A DNA stretch of 64,000 bases, from the NCBI RefSeq assembly GCF_030161595.1, contig NZ_BSUM01000001.1, positions 434,001-498,000 on the forward strand, written 5' to 3'. The notes under the pieces were generated by a model, which was given only the letters and a program-made list of their open reading frames with translations, made no database searches and was not told where the DNA came from. Origin of the DNA: Litorihabitans aurantiacus. Lineage in GTDB: Bacteria > Actinomycetota > Actinomycetes > Actinomycetales > Beutenbergiaceae. This document shows, in pieces, positions 1 through 9,341 of this stretch. The first letter of the stretch is position 1; each line of letters begins with the position of its first letter. The translations under genes were made by a program, and so were the position numbers.

Positions 1-1385
1 AGCCGCGGCCCGGGGGTCGCCTGGCCCAGGTCGAGCTTCACGTAGTCGTCGTCCGCGCGCCACAGCAGCAGGCCGGCCTGCTGGAACCGCTGCGCCGCCT
101 CGACCGTGACCTTCGTGGTCACCTGCCACGCGCCGTCGGGCAGCTCCTGCTGCAGCAGCGGGGCCGCCGCCACGCCGCCCTCGTACGTGGGGATCGTCAG
201 CGCGCCGTCGGCCACGGTGTGCCGGGCAGCGTCCTCGCGCAGCACCCGGTCCCAGGCGCCGGGGGCGAGCGCGTCGCCGTCGAACTCGTCGCTGCCGGGC
301 GCGGCGCACACCTCGAAGACCGGGTTGGTCGGGTCCTCCGGGAAGCCGCCGAACGGCGGCGGGATCACGACGTCGGCGCCGTCCTTCGCCCACGCGATCG
401 TGGCGCCCAGGCGGTCGCCCGACTCGTAGAACAGGTAGGTCTCGCCGTCGTCCGTGACGACCTGCGGTGCCGCCACGCGCCCCACGTCGTCGCCGAGCCC
501 GCTCGCCTCGTGCAGCACGATCGGCGTCTCGCCCACCTCGCGCAGCGTCTCGTCGATCGTGCGGGCATAGCTCTTGCCGCTGGAGGCGTGGTAGATCACG
601 TACAGCTCGCCGTCCCACTCCCACAGGTCGCCGCTCGAGACGTTCTGCCCCTCCTCGACGCCGGGTGCGACCACGTAGTCCGGGTCGACGGTCCACTCGC
701 GCCCGTCCACCGACTCCGCCAGGCGGATGCGGCGCACGTCGTCGCGCTCGTTACCCATGTAGAACATGCCGTAGGCGTAGCCCGAGTCCGGATCGGGGTG
801 CTCGAAGACGCGCGCGTAGCTCGTCTCGGTGACCTGCGGTCCGCCCATCGCGTTGTCGACGGCGATGCCGCCGTAGTCGAACGTCACGCCGTCGTCGGAC
901 TCGGCCCAGCGCGTCTGGGAGTTGGTGCCGTGGAAGTACAGGAACATCCGACCCACCTCCTCGTTCCAGATCGCGTCCGCGCTCGAGACGTGCGGCACGG
1001 CGAAGTGCGGCTCCCACACGTCCTCGATGATCGGGTTGCCCGCGTACTCCGTCCACGGCCCCTCGAGGCTGTCGGAGTAGCGCACCGAGATGCCGCCCGG
1101 GTCGTCGTGCGGTGCGTAGTAGAGGTACCACTCCGCCAGCGGGTCCTCGAGGTGCTCACCCGCGTGGAAGACGCTCGGGAAGATGAACTCGTTGGTCGGG
1201 TTCCAGATCGCCTCGGGGCCCTTGCTGGTGATCACCCCCTGGTAGCCGAACTCGGGCCAGCCGGGCGGTGGGGGAAGGGTGTCGGCGCTGGCGGGCGCGG
1301 CCGTGGCGGCCAGCCCCACGAGGCCGATCGCGGCGGCGGCGAGCACCGCCGTCGCCCGGCGTCCGGGTGAGCTGTGGATCGTCAT
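1..1385 (-). CDS. Secreted glycoside hydrolase, GH43-like (C-terminus beyond window edge)
   Basis: Reads leftward from ATG at 1383-1385 and runs off the left edge without a stop. A GAGGAG ribosome site lies 8-9 nt before the start. Residues 1-34 are a signal peptide (charged start, Ala/Leu/Val-rich core, A-S-A cleavage site). Residues 40-350 are rich in the Trp/Tyr/Asp-heavy strands of a five-bladed beta-propeller (for example YLYYAPHDD and WEPHFAVPHV), as in GH43 and related arabinosidases/xylosidases. From about residue 360 (after CAAPGSDEFDG) a concanavalin-like beta-sandwich of the DUF1349/beta-xylosidase C-terminal type begins. It probably releases pentose or related sugars outside the cell for the divergent ABC importer. 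Family is inferred from fold-like features; exact GH number and substrate are not certain. Confidence 0.72.
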   Translation of the reverse strand, partial: MTIHSSPGRRATAVLAAAAIGLVGLAATAAPASADTLPPPPGWPEFGYQGVITSKGPEAIWNPTNEFIFPSVFHAGEHLEDPLAEWYLYYAPHDDPGGISVRYSDSLEGPWTEYAGNPIIEDVWEPHFAVPHVSSADAIWNEEVGRMFLYFHGTNSQTRWAESDDGVTFDYGGIAVDNAMGGPQVTETSYARVFEHPDPDSGYAYGMFYMGNERDDVRRIRLAESVDGREWTVDPDYVVAPGVEEGQNVSSGDLWEWDGELYVIYHASSGKSYARTIDETLREVGETPIVLHEASGLGDDVGRVAAPQVVTDDGETYLFYESGDRLGATIAWAKDGADVVIPPPFGGFPEDPTNPVFEVCAAPGSDEFDGDALAPGAWDRVLREDAARHTVADGALTIPTYEGGVAAAPLLQQELPDGAWQVTTKVTVEAAQRFQQAGLLLWRADDDYVKLDLGQATPGPR

Positions 1386-1441
1386 CGATCGTTCTCCTCG
1401 GGTCGGTGGGTGGGGGGACATCGCCGTCCCCGCACCCGCGG

Positions 1442-1472
1442 TTGACACCTCGCGGTGCCGTCTGCGTAGACT
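1442..1472 (+). promoter_or_regulatory. Putative promoter of the lacI-like/oxidoreductase/ABC operon
   Basis: TTGACA at 1442-1447 is followed after 19 bp by TAGACT at 1467-1472. The spacer is slightly long. Transcription would start near 1480, just before the twin operator, so a bound repressor would block it. Confidence 0.45.
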
Positions 1473-1484
1473 GCCGATCATCCT

Positions 1485-1532
1485 GCTCATGCGCATTAGC
1501 AACCGGCGATCCCGATGCTAATGCGCATGAGC
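1485..1532. promoter_or_regulatory. Twin LacI-type operator, inverted pair
   Basis: GCTCATGCGCATTAGC at 1485-1500 and its exact reverse complement at 1517-1532. Each 16-bp arm is itself built on the palindrome ATGCGCAT with flanking T/A, the usual LacI/GalR operator shape with a central GC. Arm centres are 32 bp apart, about three helical turns, so two dimers would sit on one DNA face. It lies between the divergent glycosidase and the LacI-type regulator and probably controls both. Confidence 0.75.
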
Positions 1533-1598
1533 GGGGAGATTCCAGTAATACCTGCTCATCACGGCCGGCACCGCTGCCGGCCTCGGACGAGGGCCACG

Positions 1599-2666
1599 AT
1601 GACCACACCACGCACGCAGCCGCGCATCACCCAGCGCCGCATCGCCGAGCTCGCCGGCGTCAGCCAGTCCACCGTGTCCCTGGTGGTCAACGGCAAGGCC
1701 GACGCGCTCACCCGCATTCCCGCGGACACCCGCGAGCGCGTGCTGCAGGTGCTGCGCGAGGCCGAGTACGTCGCCGACCCCGCCGCGCGCCGCCTCGCCG
1801 GCGTGGGCAACCGGCTCGTCGGCGTCTTCACCTACGAGCCCGCCTTCCCCTCGGCCAGCCGCGACTTCTACGCCTCGCTCCTGACCGGCATCGAGTCGCA
1901 GGCCGAGAAGCTCGGGCTCGACCTGCTGATGTTCACCTCCGCCCCGGTCGTGGAGGTCGGCGCAGCCTGTTCCACCCCAACAACCGCCTCCGGCTCGCCG
2001 ACGGCTGCCTCCTGCTCGGGCTCGAGATGGACGGCGCCGAGCTCGAGCGCCTGCTCAGCAGCGGCTTCCCGTTCGTGGCGGTCGGGCGCCGCGACGCGCG
2101 CGACGTCCCCTACGTCGCCGCCGACTACGTGGGCGGCACGGCCGAGCTGGTCGGGCGCGCGTGGGACCTCGGGCACCGGCGCTTCGCGATGCTGCGCCGC
2201 GACAGCACGGGCGAGTCCGTGCGCGACCGCCACCGCGGCTTCCTCGACGAGCTGCGCCGTCGCGACCCCGCCGGCGACGCTGTGGCGCTGGACCGCGCGC
2301 TGACGGGAGACCCGTCGCAGGAGGACTGGGCCGCGCTGCGCGCCTGCGGCGCGACCGTCGCGTTCGTGGAGACGCCGGGCCACGCGCTCGCGATCCACGC
2401 GGCCGCGGTGCGCGACGGCGTGGCCGTGCCCGAGCAGCTCTCGATCGTCACGCTCGCCGACCCCTTCCACACCGCCGACGGCGATCCCGACCTCACACGC
2501 CTGAGCCCCCGCGCACGCGGCTCGGGTCGGAGGCGCTCGCGCTGCTCGGCCGCATCCTCGACCCCGCCGAGACGGTCCCGGCCGACGAGCTGCGCCTGAC
2601 GCTGCCGTGCTCGATCGTCCCCGGCGCCACGCTCGCCCCACCCCCACCGGCAAGGAGACCCGATGA
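1599..2666 (+). pseudogene. LacI/GalR-family transcriptional regulator, frameshifted
   Basis: The start ATG at 1599 opens a classic LacI helix-turn-helix (ITQRRIAELAGVSQSTVSLV, residues 9-28) and a hinge (RRLAGVGNRLVGVF). The sugar-binding core then continues in two other frames. One base is missing in the G run at 1959-1960, one in CCCCC at 2506-2510, and a third in the C runs at 2636-2645. Adding one base at each restores a 356-residue protein of normal length ending at TGA 2664-2666, overlapping the next ATG as ATGA. Core motifs such as RHRGFLDELRR and the LTRLSPPRTRLGSEAL-type C-terminus are intact. Probable local repressor that releases the twin operator on binding a sugar. The breaks are most likely sequence errors; a true pseudogene is the alternative. 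Confidence 0.8.
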
Positions 2667-4348
2667 CCGCCCCCACCCCCGACGCGCGCGCCGACAGATC
2701 CGGCATCGGCGGCGTCGGCACCCCCGCGCACGCCGGAGTCGCACCCGCGCTCGAGACGGACGTGCTCGTCGTCGGCGGCGGCCTCGGCGGCGTCGCCGCG
2801 GCGCTCGCGGCCCTCGAGCACGGCCGTCGCGTGGTGCTGAGCGAGGAGTACGCCTGGCTCGGCGGCCAGCTCACCAGCCAGGCCGTCCCGCTCGACGAGC
2901 ACAGCTGGATCGAGCAGTTCGGCGCGACGGCGCGCTACCGCCGGCTGCGCGACGGCATCCGCGAGCACTACCGCACCTTCTACCCGCTCACGGCCGCCGC
3001 CCGCGCCGACCGCCACCTCAACCCGGGCAACGGACTCGTGAGCCGCATCTGCTCGGAGCCCGCCGTCGGCGTCGCCGTCCTCGAGGCGATGCTCGCCCCG
3101 CACCGCGCGGCCGGGCGCCTGCTCGTGCTGCAGCCGGCCGTGCCGGTCGGCGCCGAGGTGGACGGCGACGTCGTGACCTCCGTGACGCTGCGCCTGACGC
3201 GCGAGGACCGGGACGTCGTCGTCACCGCCGCCTTCGTCGTCGACGCGACCGAGCTGGGCGACCTGCTCCCGCTGACCGGGGCCGAGCACGTGACCGGCTT
3301 CGAGTCCCGGGCGGACACGGGGGAGCCGAGCGCACCGGAGGCGGCGCAGCCCGCCAACCAGCAGGCGTTCAGCTGGTGCTTCGTGATCGACCACCGCGAC
3401 GGCGAGGACCACACGATCGAGCCGCCCGCCGACTACGAGCACTGGCGCACGCGGCAGCCCGACTACTGGGGCGCGCCGATGATCTCGCTGACCGGCCCCG
3501 ACCCGCGCACGCTCGAGACGAGCACGCGGACCTTCACGCCGCACGCGCCGCCGCCCTCCGCCGTCGCCGACCAGGGCAAGGACCCGGGCGACCGCGAGCT
3601 GTGGACCTTCCGGCGCATCATCGACCGCGACAACTTCGAGCCCGGAGCGTTCGGGAGCGACGTGGTGCTCGTCAACTGGCCGATGATCGACCACGTCGAC
3701 GGCGTGCTCGTCGACGTCGAGCCGCACGAGGCGCGCGAGCACCTCGCGGCCGCGCGGCGGCAGTCGCTGTCGATGCTGTACTGGCTGCAGACCGAGGCGC
3801 CGCGGCCCGACGGCGGTCGCGGCTACCCCGGGCTGCGGCTGCGGGGCGACCTCACGCAGGGCCCCGACGGCCTGGCGATGGCGCCCTACATCCGCGAGTC
3901 GCGCCGGCTGCTGACCGTCGGGACCGTCACGGAGAACGACCTCTCCATCGCGGTGAAGGGGCACGGCCGGCCGTTCACCACGCCCGACACCGTCGGCGTC
4001 GGGATGTACCGGATCGACCTGCACCCCTCCTCGGGCGGCGACAACTACCTCGACGTCCCGAGCAGCCCGTTCGAGATCCCGCTCGGCATCCTCGTGCCGC
4101 GCCGCCTGCGCAACCTGCTGCCCGCCGGCAAGAACGTCGGCACCACGCACATCACCAACGGCGCCTTCCGGCTCCACCCCGTCGAGTGGAACATCGGCGA
4201 GGCGAGCGGAGCGCTCGCCGCGTTCTGCCTCGAGACCGGCCTCACCCCCCAGCACGTGCACGCCAGCCCCGCCCACCTGGCCGACTACCAGGCCGTCCTC
4301 ACCCACGACGGCGTCGAGCTGCACTGGCCCGACGTCGTCGGCTACTAG
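2663..4348 (+). CDS. FAD-dependent oxidoreductase (xanthan-lyase-associated type)
   Basis: 561 residues; ATG preceded by AAGGAGA and overlapping the repaired regulator stop. An N-terminal Rossmann motif (VVGGGLGGVAAALAAL, residues about 36-51) binds FAD, followed by a second dinucleotide-fold strand and the FVVDATELGDLL segment typical of the FAD_oxidored family. The C-terminal part carries NVGTTHITNGAFRLHP and WNIGEASG, the FAD-closing end of the same family. No signal peptide, so cytoplasmic. Lying between a sugar-responsive regulator and a sugar importer, it probably oxidises an imported sugar or derivative. The substrate is unknown; database names such as xanthan lyase for this family are misleading because no polysaccharide lyase domain is present. 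Confidence 0.8.
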   Translation: MTAPTPDARADRSGIGGVGTPAHAGVAPALETDVLVVGGGLGGVAAALAALEHGRRVVLSEEYAWLGGQLTSQAVPLDEHSWIEQFGATARYRRLRDGIREHYRTFYPLTAAARADRHLNPGNGLVSRICSEPAVGVAVLEAMLAPHRAAGRLLVLQPAVPVGAEVDGDVVTSVTLRLTREDRDVVVTAAFVVDATELGDLLPLTGAEHVTGFESRADTGEPSAPEAAQPANQQAFSWCFVIDHRDGEDHTIEPPADYEHWRTRQPDYWGAPMISLTGPDPRTLETSTRTFTPHAPPPSAVADQGKDPGDRELWTFRRIIDRDNFEPGAFGSDVVLVNWPMIDHVDGVLVDVEPHEAREHLAAARRQSLSMLYWLQTEAPRPDGGRGYPGLRLRGDLTQGPDGLAMAPYIRESRRLLTVGTVTENDLSIAVKGHGRPFTTPDTVGVGMYRIDLHPSSGGDNYLDVPSSPFEIPLGILVPRRLRNLLPAGKNVGTTHITNGAFRLHPVEWNIGEASGALAAFCLETGLTPQHVHASPAHLADYQAVLTHDGVELHWPDVVGY

Positions 4349-4359
4349 GAGAAACCCCC

Positions 4360-5655
4360 ATGAGATCAGCAAGGACGCTGACCGCGATCGCCGCGGCGCT
4401 CACCGGATCCCTCGCCCTGGCCGCCTGCGGCGGCGGGGGAGGCGGCACCGGCTCGAACGAGCAGAGCGAGGACATCGCGCTGCGCATGACGATCTGGACC
4501 TCGAACGAGGACCACCTCGCGCTCTTCAACGGCATCGCCGAGGACTACATGGCGGCCAACCCCGAGGTCACCTCGATCACGTTCGACCCGCTGCCGTTCG
4601 ACGACTACACCTCGACCGTCACCACCCAGATCGCCGGCGGCAACGCGCCCGACCTGGCCTGGGTGCTCGAGAACGCCGCACCCGACTTCGTCGCCAGCGG
4701 TGCCCTCATGCCGCTGACCGAGACCCTCGAGGCCACCGAGGGCTACGACTACGACGACATCTCCGACAGCGCCGCGGCGCTGTGGAAGGACGGCGACGAG
4801 CTGATCGGCTACCCGTTCAGCACCTCCCCGTTCGTCACGTTCGTCAACGACGACAAGCTGGCCGAGGCCGGTCTGCCGAGCGGCGCCGAGATGCTGGCGG
4901 ACGGCTCCTGGACCTGGGAGGACGTCAGCGCCGCGGGAGCGAGCGTCAAGGAGACCACCGGCTCGGCCGGGTTCGTGGTGCGCGACTTCGACTACCTCAA
5001 CTGGGACTACCTCAGCACCGTGTGGAACGGCTGGGGCGCGGAGCCCTGGAGCGAGGACGGCACGCAGTGCACGTTCGACAGCCCCGAGATGGTCGAGGCG
5101 TTCGAGTTCCTCCACGACGCCGCGTTCACCAGCGGTTCGATGCCCGGCCCGGGCACCAGCGCCGACTTCTTCGCCGGCGAGTCCGCCTTCACGATCACGC
5201 AGATCTCGCGGGCGAACCTGCTGCCCGAGGACGGTTTCGCGTGGGACCTCCTGCCGCTGCCGCAGGGGCCCGACGGCGAGTACGCCGTCACCGGTCAGGG
5301 CGGCATCGGAGTCATCGCCCAGGGGCGCAACACGCAGGCCGCCGCCGAGTTCCTCGCGTTCTTCACCAACCCGGAGAACTCGGCGGAGCTCGCGGCCTAC
5401 TTCCCGCCGCCGCGCGAGTCGCTGCTCACCGTGGACGTGCTCTCGGCGGCGAACCCGCTGCTCACGCCGCAGCAGATCGAGGACGTCGTGATCCCCGGGA
5501 TCGCGACCGGCCAGGTCCGCCCGAGCCACACCGACGCCGCGCAGATCGCGCAGCAGACCCGCGCCTCGCTGGACGACCTGTGGACGCCCGGTGCCGACGT
5601 CGCCGCCGTGCTCGGTCAGACCTGCGGATCGATCTCCTCCCTCCTGGAGCCCTGA
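4360..5655 (+). CDS. ABC transporter sugar-binding lipoprotein
   Basis: 431 residues. The start ATG follows the oxidoreductase stop by 11 nt, with an AGGAGA site in between. A signal peptide ends in the lipobox LAAC (Cys22), then a Gly-rich linker, so the protein is anchored outside the membrane. The mature part has the extracellular solute-binding family 1 pattern: MTIWTSNEDHLALFN at the start, GGNAPDLAWV, and the hinge-region Trp/Asp cluster. It should capture an oligosaccharide and deliver it to the two permeases downstream. No ATPase gene is present, so a shared MsiK-type ATPase elsewhere is likely. Its stop overlaps the next start as TGATG, showing translational coupling. Confidence 0.9.
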   Translation: MRSARTLTAIAAALTGSLALAACGGGGGGTGSNEQSEDIALRMTIWTSNEDHLALFNGIAEDYMAANPEVTSITFDPLPFDDYTSTVTTQIAGGNAPDLAWVLENAAPDFVASGALMPLTETLEATEGYDYDDISDSAAALWKDGDELIGYPFSTSPFVTFVNDDKLAEAGLPSGAEMLADGSWTWEDVSAAGASVKETTGSAGFVVRDFDYLNWDYLSTVWNGWGAEPWSEDGTQCTFDSPEMVEAFEFLHDAAFTSGSMPGPGTSADFFAGESAFTITQISRANLLPEDGFAWDLLPLPQGPDGEYAVTGQGGIGVIAQGRNTQAAAEFLAFFTNPENSAELAAYFPPPRESLLTVDVLSAANPLLTPQQIEDVVIPGIATGQVRPSHTDAAQIAQQTRASLDDLWTPGADVAAVLGQTCGSISSLLEP

Positions 5656-6613
5656 TGGCGACGCCCACGATCGCGCGCCCCGGACGGGGCACCACCCCGC
5701 CCGGGCGCGCGTCCGGGGGTGGGGCGCGGCGCCCCGCGCCCCACATCCGCCGGGACGCCCGCACCGGCTACCTGTTCATCGCGCCCCAGCTCGCCGGGAT
5801 CGTGCTGTTCGTCCTGGTGCCGCTCGGACTCATCGCCTACTACTCGGTCCACGAGTGGAACGTGCTCGCGGGCACGTTCACGTTCGTCGGCCTGGAGAAC
5901 GTCGAGCGCCTCTTCAACGACCCGCAGCTGGTCTCGGTGCTGCGGGCGACGGCGATCTTCTCCTCGGCCTCGTCGTCGCGAACCTCAGCCTCGCGCTGCT
6001 GCTCGCGGTGATGCTCAACCGACGCTGGCCCGGCGTGACGGTGTTCCGGACGATCTTCTTCTCGCCCGTGGTCATCTCGCTCGTGGCCTGGACGATCGTG
6101 TGGGGCTTCCTGCTGCAGTCCAACGGCGGCATCAACGGGCTGCTCGCGACGGTGGGGATCGACGGCCCGAACTGGCTGCGCGAGGGGTGGGGCGCGATGC
6201 TCGCCGTCATCGTCGTGCAGGTGTTCAAGAACGTCGGGCTCAACATGGTGCTGTTCCTCTCGGCGCTCCAGGGCGTGCCGCGCGAGCTGCACGAGGCGGC
6301 GCGGATCGACGGCGCGAGCGACCCGGCGATCTTCCGCCGGATCACGCTCCCGCTCATCTCGCCGATGATCATGCTGACCTCGATCATCACGATCGTCGGC
6401 TCGCTGCAGGTCTTCGCGCAGGTCGCGGTGCTGACTCAGGGCGGGCCCGGCATCTCCACCACGGTGCTCGTGTACTACCTGGTCCAGCAGTCCTTCGACT
6501 TCCACCAGTTCGGCTACGGCTCCACGCTCGCGATCGTCCTGTTCCTCATCGTGCTCGTGCTGACGATCGCGCAGTGGCAGCTGCGGAAGAGATGGGTCCA
6601 CTATGAGAGCTGA
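5655..6613 (+). pseudogene. ABC sugar permease, first subunit (MalF/UgpA type), frameshifted
   Basis: The ATG at 5655 overlaps the binding-protein stop. The first 100 codons encode a cytoplasmic tail and transmembrane segment 1 (LFIAPQLAGIVLFVLVPLGL). At 5962-5963 one C is missing; the frame then continues as LVVANLSLALLLAVMLNRRW. Repair gives 319 residues with six membrane helices. The EAA loop (HEAARIDGASDPAIFRRITLPL) marks where the ATPase docks. The stop at 6611-6613 overlaps the next gene by 11 nt. The break is probably a sequence error, since the partner permease, binding protein and coupling overlaps are intact. Confidence 0.85.
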
Positions 6614-7562
6614 CACCGCGCTCGCCCCCGTGCCGCCGCCGGCCGACCCGCGCACGGCCGACGGCGTCGAGGCCTCCGGAGCCGCCGCGCGCCGTCGCAC
6701 GCAGCGGCGCCGCGAGGGCGAGATCCACCGCAGCCCCGTGTGGCGTCGCGTGCTGTTCTACGCCGCGCTCGTCGCGCTGACGCTCCCGTTCGTGCTGCCG
6801 ACCTGGTGGATGTTCACCTCGGCGCTCAAGCCGGTCAGCGAGATCTTCGCCTACCCGCCCACGCTGTGGCCGACCGACGTCACCTGGCAGGCGTTCCGCG
6901 ACGCGTTCACGATGCAGCCGTTCCTGCGGCAGTACTTCAACAGCGTCTACATCGCCGTGCTGGTCACGCTCGGCACGATGCTCGTGGCGACGATGGCCGG
7001 CTACGGCTTCGCCCGCGTGAAGTTCCGCGGTCAGAACGCGCTGTTCCTCGTGGTGCTGCTCGGCCTGCTCATCCCGAGCGAGGTGACGATCGTGCCGCTG
7101 TTCCAGATGTTCAACGGCTGGGGGATGGTCGACACCCACTGGCCGCTCATCCTCGCGACGACGTTCGGCGCCCCGAGCGTGCTGGCGACGTTCATCATGC
7201 GGCAGTTCTTCATCACGCTGCCGGTCGAGCTGGAGGAGGCCGCGCGCCTCGACGGGCTCGGACGCTGGCGCACGTGGTGGTACATCGCGGTGCCGCTGGC
7301 CCGGACGGCGCTCGCCGCCGTCGCGATCTTCACCTTCCAGCACGTGTGGAACCTCTACCTCGAGCCGACCGTGTTCCTGCAGACGCCCGAGATGTTCACG
7401 CTGCCGCAGGCGCTCACGCGCTACTCCGACGCGTACGGCGGCGAGCTGTGGAACGTGCAGCTCGCCGCGGCCACGATGACGGTGATCCCGGTGCTGATCA
7501 TCTTCTCGATCGCGCAGAAGCAGTTCGTGGAGGGGCTGGCGCAGACCGGGTTGAAGGGGTGA
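6603..7562 (+). CDS. ABC sugar permease, second subunit (MalG/UgpE type)
   Basis: 319 residues. A 40-residue basic, Ala/Arg-rich N-terminus precedes six predicted membrane helices, beginning at VLFYAALVALTLPFVLPTWW. The EAA motif EEAARLDGLGRWRTWWYIAV lies in the long cytoplasmic loop, as in binding-protein-dependent (CUT1) permeases. It overlaps permease one by 11 nt and is the last gene before a strong hairpin terminator, so the operon is regulator, oxidoreductase, binding protein, permease, permease. It should form the membrane channel with the first permease. Confidence 0.9.
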   Translation: MRADTALAPVPPPADPRTADGVEASGAAARRRTQRRREGEIHRSPVWRRVLFYAALVALTLPFVLPTWWMFTSALKPVSEIFAYPPTLWPTDVTWQAFRDAFTMQPFLRQYFNSVYIAVLVTLGTMLVATMAGYGFARVKFRGQNALFLVVLLGLLIPSEVTIVPLFQMFNGWGMVDTHWPLILATTFGAPSVLATFIMRQFFITLPVELEEAARLDGLGRWRTWWYIAVPLARTALAAVAIFTFQHVWNLYLEPTVFLQTPEMFTLPQALTRYSDAYGGELWNVQLAAATMTVIPVLIIFSIAQKQFVEGLAQTGLKG

Positions 7563-7566
7563 GGCA

Positions 7567-7606
7567 ACGGCGGCGGTGGCCCGGAGACCCGGGGCGCCGC
7601 CGCCGT
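7567..7606. terminator. Hairpin terminator between convergent genes
   Basis: ACGGCGGCGG and CCGCCGCCGT pair around an inner GC stem (GGCCCGG/CCCGGGGC). It sits between the permease stop and the leftward lipoprotein stop and could serve both. No U tract. Confidence 0.6.
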
Positions 7607-7619
7607 CACCGCGGGGCCG

Positions 7620-8348
7620 TCAGCTCCCGGCGGGCGGCGCGATCGCGACGGTGATCCTGTCCGTCGCGGTCTGCTTGCTGAACGCCTGGGCGCGCGGCGT
7701 CGTCGCGATGAGGATCTCGTAGGAGAACGTCAGCTCCACCGAGCGCGCCTCCTCGGGCAGCGGCGGCACGAGGACGGTCGTGGAGTAGCTGTAGGGGTCC
7801 TCGATCGTGTAGCCGGGCTGCACCGTCGCGTCGTCCACGAGGTCCGGCGGCTGGGAGACGAGGGCACCCGACTCGTCCCGGGCGACCGAGGTCACGTGCA
7901 GCCGTGCCAGGTAGGCCGGCGCGTCCTCGTTCTCCTGGGCCGTGAGCGAGAGGCTGACGGGCTTGGACGCGTCCGGCGTCCAGTCCGCCATGTTGAGGTC
8001 CGACCAGTACGTCGCCGTGAGCGTCGCGGCGCCGGCCGTCAGGGTCCGCTCGGTGCTGCCGCTCTGGAGGTCGTTGACGACCTGCGTCAGCGTCGGCTGC
8101 GGCTCCGGCGTCTCACCGGGCTCCGGCGGACCGGTCGTCGTGGCGTCCTCGCTCGGCGAGGCGGTCGCGGTGTCCGACTCCGACGGGGACGTGCTCGCGC
8201 TGCTGGAGGACTCCTCCGAGGACGTTGCGGTGTCGGTGTCCGTCGGGTCCTGCTCGATCTCCCAGGGCGGCGTGCCGCACCCGCTCAGCAGCAGGAGCGA
8301 GGCGAGCGCCGCGGCGACGGTCAGCGAACGGGTGCGGGGCGGGCGCAT
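7620..8348 (-). CDS. Putative lipoprotein with Ser/Thr-rich linker
   Basis: 242 residues from the ATG at 8346-8348. The signal sequence ends in the lipobox LLSGC, so it should be lipid-anchored. Residues 30-90 are a Ser/Thr/Glu/Pro-rich disordered linker (SSEESSSSASTSPSESD). The rest has alternating beta-strand character with no family I recognise. It starts 19 nt after the response regulator stop on the same strand, so the two are probably cotranscribed, suggesting an envelope-sensing or envelope-stress role near the two-component system. Function is unknown. Confidence 0.7.
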   Translation of the reverse strand: MRPPRTRSLTVAAALASLLLLSGCGTPPWEIEQDPTDTDTATSSEESSSSASTSPSESDTATASPSEDATTTGPPEPGETPEPQPTLTQVVNDLQSGSTERTLTAGAATLTATYWSDLNMADWTPDASKPVSLSLTAQENEDAPAYLARLHVTSVARDESGALVSQPPDLVDDATVQPGYTIEDPYSYSTTVLVPPLPEEARSVELTFSYEILIATTPRAQAFSKQTATDRITVAIAPPAGS

Positions 8349-8367
8349 GGTCGTGGCTCCGGGCTCT

Positions 8368-9249
<882 letters not shown>

Positions 9250-9341
9250 GGACCCACCATAAGGGGAACCTGGCCGTACGGCTCAGTGAACACGAACATT
9301 TTCTTGCGCCCGGCGTGCGGGAGGCCGTCCGTGCTGGGAAC

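Noticed and set aside
1868-4372. Very long antisense frames opposite the oxidoreductase and the helicase-like gene
   Set aside because: Typical high-GC mirror frames; their composition is low-complexity and they lack start signals and families.
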